A stretch of 64,000 bases of DNA, from assembly GCF_003063415.1 (NCBI RefSeq), contig NZ_NESK01000009.1:1-64000 (forward strand). Direction: 5' to 3'. How positions within the stretch are numbered: position 1 is the first letter of the stretch; each line of letters begins with the position of its first letter. This stretch comes from Limnohabitans sp. 2KL-17 (GTDB lineage: Bacteria > Pseudomonadota > Gammaproteobacteria > Burkholderiales > Burkholderiaceae_C). Shown in pieces: positions 18,656 through 26,891 of the stretch. Made by a program: the position numbers and the translations under genes. The notes beneath the pieces are model-generated. The model had not been told where the DNA came from and made no database searches. It saw only the letters and a list, made by a program, of their open reading frames with translations.

Positions 18656-20551
18656 ATGCACCTGACCGTCACTTCGCCCGTTCAATCCCTGGCCGACATC
18701 CAAAGCATCGAGGCCACGCCCCTGGACCAAGCCATGCCGTGGTCCAGCACCTACGACTTGATTCGCGCCAGCGCTCTGGCCCACGCCGACCAGCCAGCAC
18801 TCACGTTTTTACAAACAGGCCAGCCCGGCGGTCCTTACAACACCTGGACCTACCGCGATCTGCTGCAAGGCATCCACCAGACCGCCAATATGCTACTCAG
18901 CCTGCAACTGGGCCCGCAGGATGTGGTGGCCATCTTGTTGCCCGGCGGGCTGGCCTACCACCTGGCACTTTGGGGGGGCGAAGCCGCAGGCATTGTGCAA
19001 CCGCTGAACCCTTTGCTGAGTGAAGAAAAACTGCTGTCGCTGCTGAGCGCCAGCCAAGCCAAGGTGCTGATCGCCCATGGCGTGGCAGACGACAGCCAGA
19101 TGCGGGCCAAGGCACTTCGCTTGCAATCACTGTTGCCCAGCCTGCACACCGTGTTGCTGGTCAACCCCGAGGGCGGACCTTTGCCACCCGCCGATCAGTT
19201 GCCCGAAGGTTCACAAGATTTCCACGCCTTGCGGGCTGCGCAAGTGGCAGACCGATTGCTGAGCCAGCGGGTTTTCAACGCAGACGACATCGCGGCTTAC
19301 TTTCATACTGGCGGCACCACCGGCGCGCCCAAGCTGGCGCGGCACAGCCACGGCGCACAGGTGTTCACCGCCTGGGCCAACGCCAGCATGCAGGGCTTTC
19401 GACCCACCGATGTGACGATCAATGGCTACCCGCTGTTCCATGTGGCCGGCGTATTGCCCGGGGCCCTTTGCTCATTGGCTATCGGCATGCATGTGATCAT
19501 TCCCACAGCGTCCATGTTTCGCAACCGCGATGTGGTGCAAAACTACTGGCGCCTGGCCGCACACCACCGCTGCACCCTCATGTCGGGCGTGCCCACCGTG
19601 CTGGCGGCATTGGCGGGTGTGCCGCTGGACGGCGCAGACATCTCCCGCATGCGTGCGGTGCGCACGGGTGCCGCGCCGTTGCCTCCAGAGCTGGCGCAAC
19701 GCTTTGAACAAATGGTGGGCTTGCACATCAACGAAAGCCTGGGCATGACCGAGACTGCGGGCCTGAGCACCGTGGCCCCACTCGGGCTGAGAGCACCTGC
19801 AGCTTGCGTGGGCTGGCCACTGCCCCATGCGCGCGTGCGCATCGTGGCGTTGAGCCATGACGACCAGGCCACCGGGCAAGACCTGCCTGCGGGTGAAAAA
19901 GGCATGGTGCTCTACCAGGGCCCCAACCTGTTTTCAGGTTATCTGGACGCCGCAGAAACCGCGCGCAGCTTCACCCCCGATGGCTGGCTCATCACGGGCG
20001 ATGTGGGCCTCATCGACGCACAAGGCCGCTTGCACCTGTCTGGCCGCGCCAAGGACTTGATCATTCGCGGGGGCCACAACATCGACCCCAAGGTGATTGA
20101 AGATGCGCTGGGCGCGCACCCCGCCGTCGACCTGTGCGCCGCCGTGGGCGCGCCCGACGCCTACGCGGGTGAGTTGCCCGTGGCGTTTGCCACACTCAAA
20201 CCAGGCGAGCAAGTCACTGAAGCTGAGTTGCTGGCCTTCACTGCACAACGGGTCGACGAAGCGCCCGCCCAACCCAAATCGATCACGGTGCTGGAACGCA
20301 TGCCCGTCACCAACGTCGGCAAGATCTACAAGCCCGAATTGCGCACTCTGGCAACGGCTGCCGTAGTGCGCGGATTGATCCATCAGGTCTTGACGCCACT
20401 GGCAACCCCGAACGGGCAATGGCCCACGGTGCTGGCCACGGGCGATTCGCCGGTCAAAGTCGACGCCCTGGCAACGCCCGCCGCAGCCTGGGCCACCCTG
20501 AAGCCGCGCTTGACCGCTCTGCCGGTCAAGCTTGGGTTTTCCGAGCCATGA
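18656..20551 (+). CDS. AMP-dependent acyl-CoA synthetase/ligase
   Basis: About 631 residues of the ANL superfamily; activates a carboxylic acid as acyl-AMP and transfers it to CoA. The phosphate loop YFHTGGTTGAPK is at residues 215-226, the adenine-binding motif ESLGMTETAG follows, and the hinge and catalytic region GDVGLIDAQGRLHLSGRAKD leads into the C-terminal domain. An extra 70-80 residues follow the usual end. The start at 18656 is the first ATG in frame and gives a sensible N-terminus; the ribosome site is weak. It lies 73 bases after putA and may be co-transcribed. The acyl substrate cannot be told from sequence. Confidence 0.88.
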   Translation: MHLTVTSPVQSLADIQSIEATPLDQAMPWSSTYDLIRASALAHADQPALTFLQTGQPGGPYNTWTYRDLLQGIHQTANMLLSLQLGPQDVVAILLPGGLAYHLALWGGEAAGIVQPLNPLLSEEKLLSLLSASQAKVLIAHGVADDSQMRAKALRLQSLLPSLHTVLLVNPEGGPLPPADQLPEGSQDFHALRAAQVADRLLSQRVFNADDIAAYFHTGGTTGAPKLARHSHGAQVFTAWANASMQGFRPTDVTINGYPLFHVAGVLPGALCSLAIGMHVIIPTASMFRNRDVVQNYWRLAAHHRCTLMSGVPTVLAALAGVPLDGADISRMRAVRTGAAPLPPELAQRFEQMVGLHINESLGMTETAGLSTVAPLGLRAPAACVGWPLPHARVRIVALSHDDQATGQDLPAGEKGMVLYQGPNLFSGYLDAAETARSFTPDGWLITGDVGLIDAQGRLHLSGRAKDLIIRGGHNIDPKVIEDALGAHPAVDLCAAVGAPDAYAGELPVAFATLKPGEQVTEAELLAFTAQRVDEAPAQPKSITVLERMPVTNVGKIYKPELRTLATAAVVRGLIHQVLTPLATPNGQWPTVLATGDSPVKVDALATPAAAWATLKPRLTALPVKLGFSEP

Positions 20552-21067
20552 TCAACGGTTTCTGAGCTGGTCGCGCAACTGGGTTTGCAACTGTTCTTCA
20601 GCCTTGATCTGCTCGCGGGTTTGGGTCAGGCTTTGCTCCTGGCTTTTCAACTGAGTCAACAACCGCTCTTGAGCTTGTTCTTGCTTGCGCAACATGTCCA
20701 GAAGCTCGGGTTTGTCTTGCGCATGGTCCTGAATTTGGGCGCGCGTGCGGATTAAAAGTTGGTCTTGCCGCTTGATTTGATCGCGCGTTTGCTTGAGCAG
20801 TTTGTCTTGCGCTTTGATCTGGCCACGCGTGTCCGACAGGTTCTTTTCTTGCGTTCGGATTTGTGTCTGATGGTGTAGAGCCTCTTTTTGCCGTTCCACG
20901 AACTGCTCTGTCTTGGCGGTCAAGCCTGTCACAGGACTGGCAGCAGGGCCTGGCCCTGCGCCACCACCGACACCCGGGCCAGCGCCCTGGGCGTGAACTG
21001 CGTAACTGGAAACCGACAACACAAGGGCAGCGGTCAATGAGGCGGTTTTGGCAAGTGAGGCGTTCAT
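20552..21067 (-). CDS. Secreted coiled-coil protein of unknown function
   Basis: A 171-residue protein with a signal peptide ending near SSYAVHAQ, a short Gly/Pro linker (GAGPGVGGGAGPGPAASP) and then an almost uninterrupted charged helix from about residue 50 to the end. The helix has degenerate repeats of the type QTRDQIKRQDQLL, rich in Q, K, E and R, so it should form a long periplasmic coiled coil. It is not recognisable as OmpH/Skp or a known adaptor. The stop codon abuts that of the acyl-CoA synthetase on the other strand with no spacer. Confidence 0.7.
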   Translation of the reverse strand: MNASLAKTASLTAALVLSVSSYAVHAQGAGPGVGGGAGPGPAASPVTGLTAKTEQFVERQKEALHHQTQIRTQEKNLSDTRGQIKAQDKLLKQTRDQIKRQDQLLIRTRAQIQDHAQDKPELLDMLRKQEQAQERLLTQLKSQEQSLTQTREQIKAEEQLQTQLRDQLRNR

Positions 21068-21220
21068 GAGAGGGTCCTTGGGTTTTATGCAGGTTCAGTA
21101 AATGGCGCTTTTTCAGTGTGCAACATCGAATGCTGCCCGTGAACCCACCAGACGGTCATTTTTCATTCACCGAATGGGCTACACCACCCTGCTTGCGCCA
21201 CAAGACCCAGTGCTTGTGGC

Positions 21221-21249
21221 AAAAAAAACGCCACGACTTGCGTGGCGTT
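21221..21249 (-). terminator. Rho-independent terminator of topB
   Basis: On the minus strand a perfect nine-pair stem (AACGCCACG / CGTGGCGTT) with a five-base loop is followed by eight T residues, 23 bases after the topB stop. This is a strong intrinsic terminator. Confidence 0.9.
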
Positions 21250-21271
21250 TCAAACTCAACCCGTCGGTGCG

Positions 21272-24190
21272 TCAGCTCAAGTGCTTGCCAATGATCCCGG
21301 CCAGCTCAAACATGGTGGCCTGGTCTTTGCCAAACACCGCTTGCAACTTGCCATCGGCTTTGATCGAGCGCTTGTCTGCCGGGTCTTGCAAGTTGTTGGC
21401 CTTGATGTAGTCCCAGATTTTCTTAACCACCTCGGTGCGTGCATAAGTCCCATCACCGATCACGGCTGCCAGGGCGCCGCTGGGCTTGAGCGTACCCACA
21501 GCGGCTTTGCGCGGCGCCTTGGGCGCAGCCGTCTTGGCCACTTTTTTGGCGGACGGTGTTTTAGCCGCCACGGCTTTCTTCACAGCGACCTTGCCAAACG
21601 GTGTCTTTTTGGCGGCCGTCTTGCGCGGTGGGTATTTCTTGCCGCCTTCGCGCTGCTCGAACTCAAAGATCACCTTGCCCTCTTCGGCACTCCAGGCCAG
21701 CATGGCCTTGAAGCTGCGGCGGGTGCGGTTGCTGACAAATTTGTCGAGCAAATCGGTCTTGCCGGCAGCCAACAACTTGACCACTTGTTCGCGCTCCACC
21801 GGCTGCTGCAAGATGAGCTTGCCGGTTTTGAAGTCACAGCTGGGCGTGGGCTGCGCATGGGTGGGTACGGCCTTGCTGCAGACATAGTTGCTGCCGTGTT
21901 CGTGCACCGGGCTGCCGCACTTGGGGCAAACGCCCAGCGGCTCGTCGGTGAACTCGACGATCTCGCCGCTCTCTTCATTTTTCTTGTCGTCGCCGAAGTC
22001 GAATTCGAGTTTCCAGTTCTTGTCTTCTTCGTTGTACTTCAACGCCATTTCGGCCACGAAAGGCCAGCCGGCTTTGGAGCGGAAGCCATCCAATGGGCCG
22101 ATCTTCTTGTCACGCATGAACTGTTCGACTTCGGCTTGCTCAAAGGTGCGCCCTGCCGGTGATTTGCCAAACGAAAAGCCACAGCCATCGCTGGCGCCGT
22201 CTGCGCCTGTGCAGGTGTACCTGCGGTAGTTTTCTTTCACCACGCCGCCGCAGTTGGGGCAGGGCGCGCTCAGCGTGGCGTAGTCGCCAGGCACCGTGTC
22301 ACGGTCGTACTCTTTGGCCTTCTTGACGATGTGCTCGGTCATGGCGGCGATCTCGGCCATGAAGGTGGCGCGACTCAGCTTGCCCTGCTCCATCTGCGCG
22401 AGCTTGTATTCCCACTCACCCGTCAGTTCGGGCTTGGACAGCTCTTCGACCTGCAGGCCACGCAGCAGCGTCATCAGCTGGAAAGCCTTGGCCGTCGGGA
22501 TCATCTCGCGGCCTTCGCGCAGCATGTACTTTTCGTTGATCAGGCCTTCGATGATGGCGGCGCGGGTAGCAGGTGTGCCCAAGCCTTTTTCCTGCATGGC
22601 TTCACGCAGCTCATCGTCGTCCACCATCTTGCCTGCGCCTTCCATGGCACCCAGCAGCGTGGCTTCTGAATAGCGGGCGGGTGGGCGGGTTTTCAGGCCC
22701 TTGGCATCCACCGAGTCCACACCCACCTGCTCACCCGGCTGCACCGGGACCAAGTTCTGGCCTTTGTCGCCGTCTTTGGCGTCGGCCACTTCTTCGGCCG
22801 CTTCCTTGCCATAAATGGCGAGCCAGCCGGGTTTGACAAGCACCTTGCCCACGGTCTTGAAGCTGTGGCCTGCGGCCACGCTGATGCGGGTGGTCACCTG
22901 GTATTCGGCACTGGGGAAAAACACCGCCATGAAGCGGCGCACCACCAGGTCATAAAGCTTTTGCTCGGCCTCAGACAAGCCGCTGGGAGCCTGCAGGGTC
23001 GGGATGATGGCAAAGTGGTCCGACACTTTTTTGTTGTCGAATACGCGCGGCGTCTTGCGCACGTAGTTGTTGTTGAGCGCCGTGAGCGCGTGCGGGGCCA
23101 GGTGTTTCATGCCGCTGTCGGCGAGCATCTCGAAGGTTTCCTTGGCCACCGGCACGTAGTCTTCGGGCAGATGGCGTGAATCGGTCCGCGGGTATGTCAG
23201 GGCCTTGTGGCGTTCGTACAGGCTTTGCGCCAGCGCCAGCGTGGTCTTGGCCGAAAAGCCGAACTTTCCGTTGGCTTCGCGCTGCAGGCTGGTCAAATCA
23301 AACAAGCCCGGGCTGGCCTGAGTGGTGGGTGTGGCCTCTTCGGTGACCGTGGCCTTTTTGCCGCGCACGGCATCGACAATGGCTTGCGCTTCCCGGGCTG
23401 TCCATTTGCGGTCGGCTTTTTTCTCGGCGTCTTCTTCTTTCTTCCAGGCCGGATCGAACCACTTGCCGGGATAGGTGCCCGCAGTGGCGGCGAATTCGGC
23501 GTGCACTTCCCAATAGTCGCGGCTGATGAACTTGCGAATTTGCTCTTCACGCACGACCACCACAGCAAGCGTGGGCGTTTGCACCCGACCCACTGTGGTC
23601 AAAAAGAAACCGCCATCGCGGGAGTTGAATGCGGTCATGGCGCGGGTGCCATTGATCCCCACCAGCCAGTCGGCCTCGGAGCGGCTGCGGGCGGCGTCGG
23701 CCAGGCCTTGCATCTGCTGGTTGCTGCGCAGGTGGTCAAAGCCGTCACGGATCGCTTGCGGTGTCATGGACTGCAGCCACAGGCGCTGAACGGGCTTGTC
23801 CAGCGTCTTGGCGCCACCAGCGTACTGTTCGATCAGGCGGAAGATCAACTCCCCCTCGCGCCCAGCGTCACAGGCATTGATGAGCGCGTTCACGTCCTTG
23901 CGCTTGGCCTGCCGGACCACGGCACTCAGGCGGCTCTTGGTCTTGTCCACGGGCTTGAGGTCAAAGTGCGGCGGAATGACCGGCAAATTGGCAAAGCTCC
24001 ATTTGCCCCGTTTGACGTCGTATTGTTCGGGCGCCTGGATCTCCACCAGGTGACCGACGGCGCTGGTCACGACGTATTTGTCGTTCTCAAAATGGTCGTC
24101 GTGTTTTTCGAACTTGCCCGAGGTCGGCGTCAAGGCTTTGACGATGTCTTGAGCCACCGAAGGCTTCTCTGCAATTACCAATGTCTTCAT
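21272..24190 (-). CDS. topB: DNA topoisomerase III with C-terminal SWIB domain
   Basis: A 972-residue type IA topoisomerase that decatenates DNA by single-strand passage. The Toprim domain begins MKTLVIAEKPSVAQDIVKAL and carries the metal motif DAGREGE (108-114); the catalytic tyrosine is Y333 in LTYPRTDSRHL. Two zinc-ribbon segments follow (CPNCGG and CPKCGS), then a Lys/Ala-rich linker, and residues 902-972 match a SWIB/MDM2 domain (IGDGTYARTEVVKKIWDYIK ... AVFGKDQATMFELAGIIGKHL). Topo III of E. coli has no SWIB domain. The gene is divergent from a SET-domain methyltransferase gene. Confidence 0.95.
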   Translation of the reverse strand: MKTLVIAEKPSVAQDIVKALTPTSGKFEKHDDHFENDKYVVTSAVGHLVEIQAPEQYDVKRGKWSFANLPVIPPHFDLKPVDKTKSRLSAVVRQAKRKDVNALINACDAGREGELIFRLIEQYAGGAKTLDKPVQRLWLQSMTPQAIRDGFDHLRSNQQMQGLADAARSRSEADWLVGINGTRAMTAFNSRDGGFFLTTVGRVQTPTLAVVVVREEQIRKFISRDYWEVHAEFAATAGTYPGKWFDPAWKKEEDAEKKADRKWTAREAQAIVDAVRGKKATVTEEATPTTQASPGLFDLTSLQREANGKFGFSAKTTLALAQSLYERHKALTYPRTDSRHLPEDYVPVAKETFEMLADSGMKHLAPHALTALNNNYVRKTPRVFDNKKVSDHFAIIPTLQAPSGLSEAEQKLYDLVVRRFMAVFFPSAEYQVTTRISVAAGHSFKTVGKVLVKPGWLAIYGKEAAEEVADAKDGDKGQNLVPVQPGEQVGVDSVDAKGLKTRPPARYSEATLLGAMEGAGKMVDDDELREAMQEKGLGTPATRAAIIEGLINEKYMLREGREMIPTAKAFQLMTLLRGLQVEELSKPELTGEWEYKLAQMEQGKLSRATFMAEIAAMTEHIVKKAKEYDRDTVPGDYATLSAPCPNCGGVVKENYRRYTCTGADGASDGCGFSFGKSPAGRTFEQAEVEQFMRDKKIGPLDGFRSKAGWPFVAEMALKYNEEDKNWKLEFDFGDDKKNEESGEIVEFTDEPLGVCPKCGSPVHEHGSNYVCSKAVPTHAQPTPSCDFKTGKLILQQPVEREQVVKLLAAGKTDLLDKFVSNRTRRSFKAMLAWSAEEGKVIFEFEQREGGKKYPPRKTAAKKTPFGKVAVKKAVAAKTPSAKKVAKTAAPKAPRKAAVGTLKPSGALAAVIGDGTYARTEVVKKIWDYIKANNLQDPADKRSIKADGKLQAVFGKDQATMFELAGIIGKHLS

Positions 24191-24212
24191 GTCATTACAA
24201 TCCCGTTGTCTC

Positions 24213-24250
24213 GCGTGTGCGTGCGCGCCCGGGCGCGCTCACGCGCACGC
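24213..24250. promoter_or_regulatory. GC-rich alternating palindrome in the topB-SET intergenic region
   Basis: The 94-base divergent region contains an imperfect palindrome centred on GCGCGCCCGGGCGCGC, with arms GCGTGTGCGTGCGCGCCC and GGGCGCGCTCACGCGCACGC. It is almost purely alternating purine-pyrimidine, so it could form a cruciform or Z-DNA, or act as a hairpin between the two promoters. Confidence 0.5.
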
Positions 24251-24284
24251 CCACATGAATTCACCATAACAAATTTTTAAAGCC

Positions 24285-25016
24285 GTGGCCAAAACCTCTG
24301 TTTCCTCCCCCAGCCGTTCTTCCGCCAGCGCCACCGGCAAGCGCATCCAGGTGCGCCGTTCCGGCGTGCATGGCAAAGGGGTGTTTGCGTTGCAAGACAT
24401 CGCCGAAGGTGAAACCCTCATCGAGTACGTGGGCGAGGTCATCAGCTGGGACGAGGCGCAAGACCGCCACCCGCATGACCCCAAAGACCCGAACCACACC
24501 TTTTATTTCCATGTGAACGAAGACCGGGTGATTGATGCGCTGCATGGCGGCAACTCATCACGCTGGATCAACCACAGCTGCAACCCCAACTGTGTAGCCG
24601 ATGAAGACAAGGACCGCATCTTCATCAAGGCCATTCGCAACATCCGAGCTGGTGAAGAACTGAATTACGACTACGGGCTGATCATCGACGAGCCTTACAC
24701 CAAGAAGCTCAAGGCCGAATATCCCTGCTGGTGCGGTAGCAAAAATTGCCGGGGCACGCTGTTGTCGCCCAAAGAGCGCAAAGAGACCCCCAAAATTCCA
24801 AGCCAGAAAAAGAGCAAGGCCAAGGCTGAGACAAAAGTCAAAGTCAAATCCAAAGACAAAGCCGCCAAGGCGGTCAAGCCTCTCAAGCTGGAAAAGCCCA
24901 AGAAATTGGCCAAGGCAGCCAAAGACAGCCTTTTGAACAAAGCCGCCAAAAAGAAAACTGCGGCCAAACCGGACAAGGCCAGCCAGCCCAAGAAGGCGCC
25001 CGCCAAAAAGCGCTGA
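24285..25016 (+). CDS. SET-domain lysine methyltransferase-like protein with lysine-rich tail
   Basis: A 243-residue protein. Residues 20-132 form a SET domain with GKGVFALQDIAEGE, the AdoMet motif RWINHSCNPNC (94-103) and the catalytic ELNYDYG (125-131). A post-SET zinc motif CWCGSKNCRG follows (148-157). Residues 165-243 are a Lys/Ala/Pro-rich tail resembling histone H1-like tails. It starts at GTG because the only nearby ATG runs into a stop. It should transfer methyl groups to protein lysines. The target is unknown; the lysine-rich tail of the divergent topoisomerase or a nucleoid protein is conceivable. Confidence 0.87.
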   Translation: MAKTSVSSPSRSSASATGKRIQVRRSGVHGKGVFALQDIAEGETLIEYVGEVISWDEAQDRHPHDPKDPNHTFYFHVNEDRVIDALHGGNSSRWINHSCNPNCVADEDKDRIFIKAIRNIRAGEELNYDYGLIIDEPYTKKLKAEYPCWCGSKNCRGTLLSPKERKETPKIPSQKKSKAKAETKVKVKSKDKAAKAVKPLKLEKPKKLAKAAKDSLLNKAAKKKTAAKPDKASQPKKAPAKKR

Positions 25017-25019
25017 GCC

Positions 25020-25796
25020 ATGATCTCGCCCCTTGCCTGGCCTGCCGAAGCGATCTGGGCGCAAATCTTTCCCTTGCTGCCCGACTTCACGGTCGAGGTG
25101 CTGCCCACCATCGATTCGACCAACAGCGAGTTGATGCGACGCGCACGTGCGGGCCAGCAAGAGGCGACTTTGTTGGTGGCAGAACAGCAAACCGCGGGTC
25201 GGGGGCGAATGGGCCGCGTCTGGCAAAGCCAGCCTGGCGACTCGCTTACTTTTTCCATCAGCCTGCCCCTTGCGCCCCAAGACTGGTCTGGCCTGTCGCT
25301 GGCCGTAGGCCTGAGCCTGGCAGAAAGCCTGCACCCCGATGTCGGCCTGAAGTGGCCCAACGATTTGTGGTTTCAGGACCGCAAGCTCGGCGGCATCCTG
25401 GTTGAGGCAGCGAGCATGGGCGGTCGCAGCCAGGTGGTGGTGGGGGTCGGCCTGAACATCCGCACACGCTCTGCAGATGGACTGAACACTGCGCCAGCAG
25501 CCCTGTCGGAGTTGTTGCCTGATATGACGGCGTACACCTGCCTGGCGCGCGTAGCGGCCCCCCTGATCAAGACCCTGCTGGCCTTTGAGGCCGAGGGCTT
25601 CACACCCCTGCAGGCACGCTTTGAGTCGCGTGATGTCCTCAAGGGCCGCCGCGTAGACGTGAGCGACGGCCAGGTCGGCCTGGCGCTGGGTGTGGGCCGC
25701 CACGGGGCCTTGCGGCTGCAAACAGCGGCTGGTATTCAGGACATCGTCAGCGCTGAAGTCAGCGTGCGCCCTTTGAAATCGGAGAGCACGCTTTGA
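25020..25796 (+). CDS. birA: Biotin-[acetyl-CoA-carboxylase] ligase (monofunctional)
   Basis: A 258-residue biotin protein ligase that makes biotinyl-AMP and attaches biotin to BCCP. The catalytic loop GRGRMGRVWQS is at about residues 60-70, KWPNDL and GGILVE form the biotin pocket, and VVVGVGLNI follows. There is no N-terminal helix-turn-helix, so unlike E. coli BirA it is not a repressor. It begins three bases after the SET gene and ends overlapping the next small gene, forming a compact rightward unit. The coaX gene that commonly follows birA in Burkholderiales is absent here. Confidence 0.93.
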   Translation: MISPLAWPAEAIWAQIFPLLPDFTVEVLPTIDSTNSELMRRARAGQQEATLLVAEQQTAGRGRMGRVWQSQPGDSLTFSISLPLAPQDWSGLSLAVGLSLAESLHPDVGLKWPNDLWFQDRKLGGILVEAASMGGRSQVVVGVGLNIRTRSADGLNTAPAALSELLPDMTAYTCLARVAAPLIKTLLAFEAEGFTPLQARFESRDVLKGRRVDVSDGQVGLALGVGRHGALRLQTAAGIQDIVSAEVSVRPLKSESTL

Positions 25797-25798
25797 AG

Positions 25799-26128
25799 AT
25801 GCGCTGGTTGATCGCCCCTTTACTGGTCCTCAATGTGACCGCTTTGGCTTGGCAATTTGACGCTTTTGCCCGCTGGAGCTGGGGCCCCAACACCGCTCGC
25901 GAGCCTGAACGCGTGTTGAACCAGATTCGGCCCACGGCCATCCAGGTTGAAACCCCTGCCGCAGCCGCCAAACGCTTGGCCGCTGAAACAGCCACGCCAG
26001 ACACCGCCCCAAACGCCACCCCGGTCTCCGCCAGCGCACCCGTCCCTGCCGCCTCGGTGCCGGCACCTTCTGCAGCCGATGCGCCTGTGGCCAACAAGCG
26101 CGCAGCATCACCCGCCTCAAACCCTTGA
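25799..26128 (+). CDS. Small membrane-anchored Ala/Pro-rich protein
   Basis: A 109-residue hypothetical protein. The N-terminus MRWLIAPLLVLNVTALAWQF is a single hydrophobic anchor, and the rest is Ala/Pro-rich and low in complexity. In related bacteria the gene after birA-coaX often encodes an anchored SPOR-domain protein with a similar N-terminus. Here the SPOR domain and coaX are missing, so this may be a shortened remnant of that gene. The ATG at 25799 is preferred to a TTG at 25793; it lies two bases after the birA stop. Confidence 0.6.
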   Translation: MRWLIAPLLVLNVTALAWQFDAFARWSWGPNTAREPERVLNQIRPTAIQVETPAAAAKRLAAETATPDTAPNATPVSASAPVPAASVPAPSAADAPVANKRAASPASNP

Positions 26129-26150
26129 GATTTTTTTGGAGAGTTGCCCA

Positions 26151-26810
26151 ATGAGCCTGAAACTTCACTTCGCCCCTGGCGCCTGTTCTTTTGTGCCCCA
26201 TGTCCTGCTAGAAATGAGCGGCGCCGAGTTTGAACCCAGCATGGTCAAGCTGCACAAAGGCGAGCAAAACAGCGACGACTACAAAGCCATCAACCCGCGA
26301 GGCCAGGTGCCCGTTCTGGTCAACAACGGCCAGCCCATCAGCCAAATTGTGGCCATCGTGTTGTACCTGGACCAACTGTTTCCCCAGGCAGGCTTTTTGC
26401 CCACCGAATCCCTGGCGCGCGCTCAGGCTATCTCCACTTTGGCCTGGATGAACAACACCGTGCACCCGACTTTCACGCACATCTTCATGCCGCAAAAGTT
26501 CTCGGACCTGCCCGATGTGCAGGCAGCGCTCAAACCCTACAACACGCAACTGTTCCGGGGCATGTTGGGTGAACTGCAAGACTTGGTTAAAGCGGCCGCC
26601 GCCAAAGGCCAGCCCTGGCTGAGCGGTGAGCGCTTCGGCCCGCTGGACGCCTATTGCCTGACGTTCACCCGCTGGGGCACGATCGCCGGCATCACCCCCG
26701 AAGAGCACCCCGAGTTGTGGGCCTTTGTGCAAAAAGTGGCAGCACAACCGGCGGTGGCCCGCGTCATCGAGCGCGAACGTTTGCAACTCAACATGGGCAA
26801 GCCTGCCTGA
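26151..26810 (+). CDS. Glutathione S-transferase (beta-class-like)
   Basis: A 219-residue cytosolic GST. The N-terminal thioredoxin-like domain has the beta-class-type motif FAPGACSFVPHVLLE with a cysteine near residue 12, and the glutathione-binding NPRGQVPVL. The helical C-terminal domain includes GERFGPLDAYCL. A GGAG ribosome site precedes the ATG. The substrate is unknown; general detoxification or thiol transfer is typical of the family. Confidence 0.88.
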   Translation: MSLKLHFAPGACSFVPHVLLEMSGAEFEPSMVKLHKGEQNSDDYKAINPRGQVPVLVNNGQPISQIVAIVLYLDQLFPQAGFLPTESLARAQAISTLAWMNNTVHPTFTHIFMPQKFSDLPDVQAALKPYNTQLFRGMLGELQDLVKAAAAKGQPWLSGERFGPLDAYCLTFTRWGTIAGITPEEHPELWAFVQKVAAQPAVARVIERERLQLNMGKPA

Positions 26811-26891
26811 ATACTGCACGGTCGCAAGAGGCGAACCGCCCAAAGGCTCGTGACGGGCACCATCCCCAGCCATGGCCTTAGCTGTTTGTCC

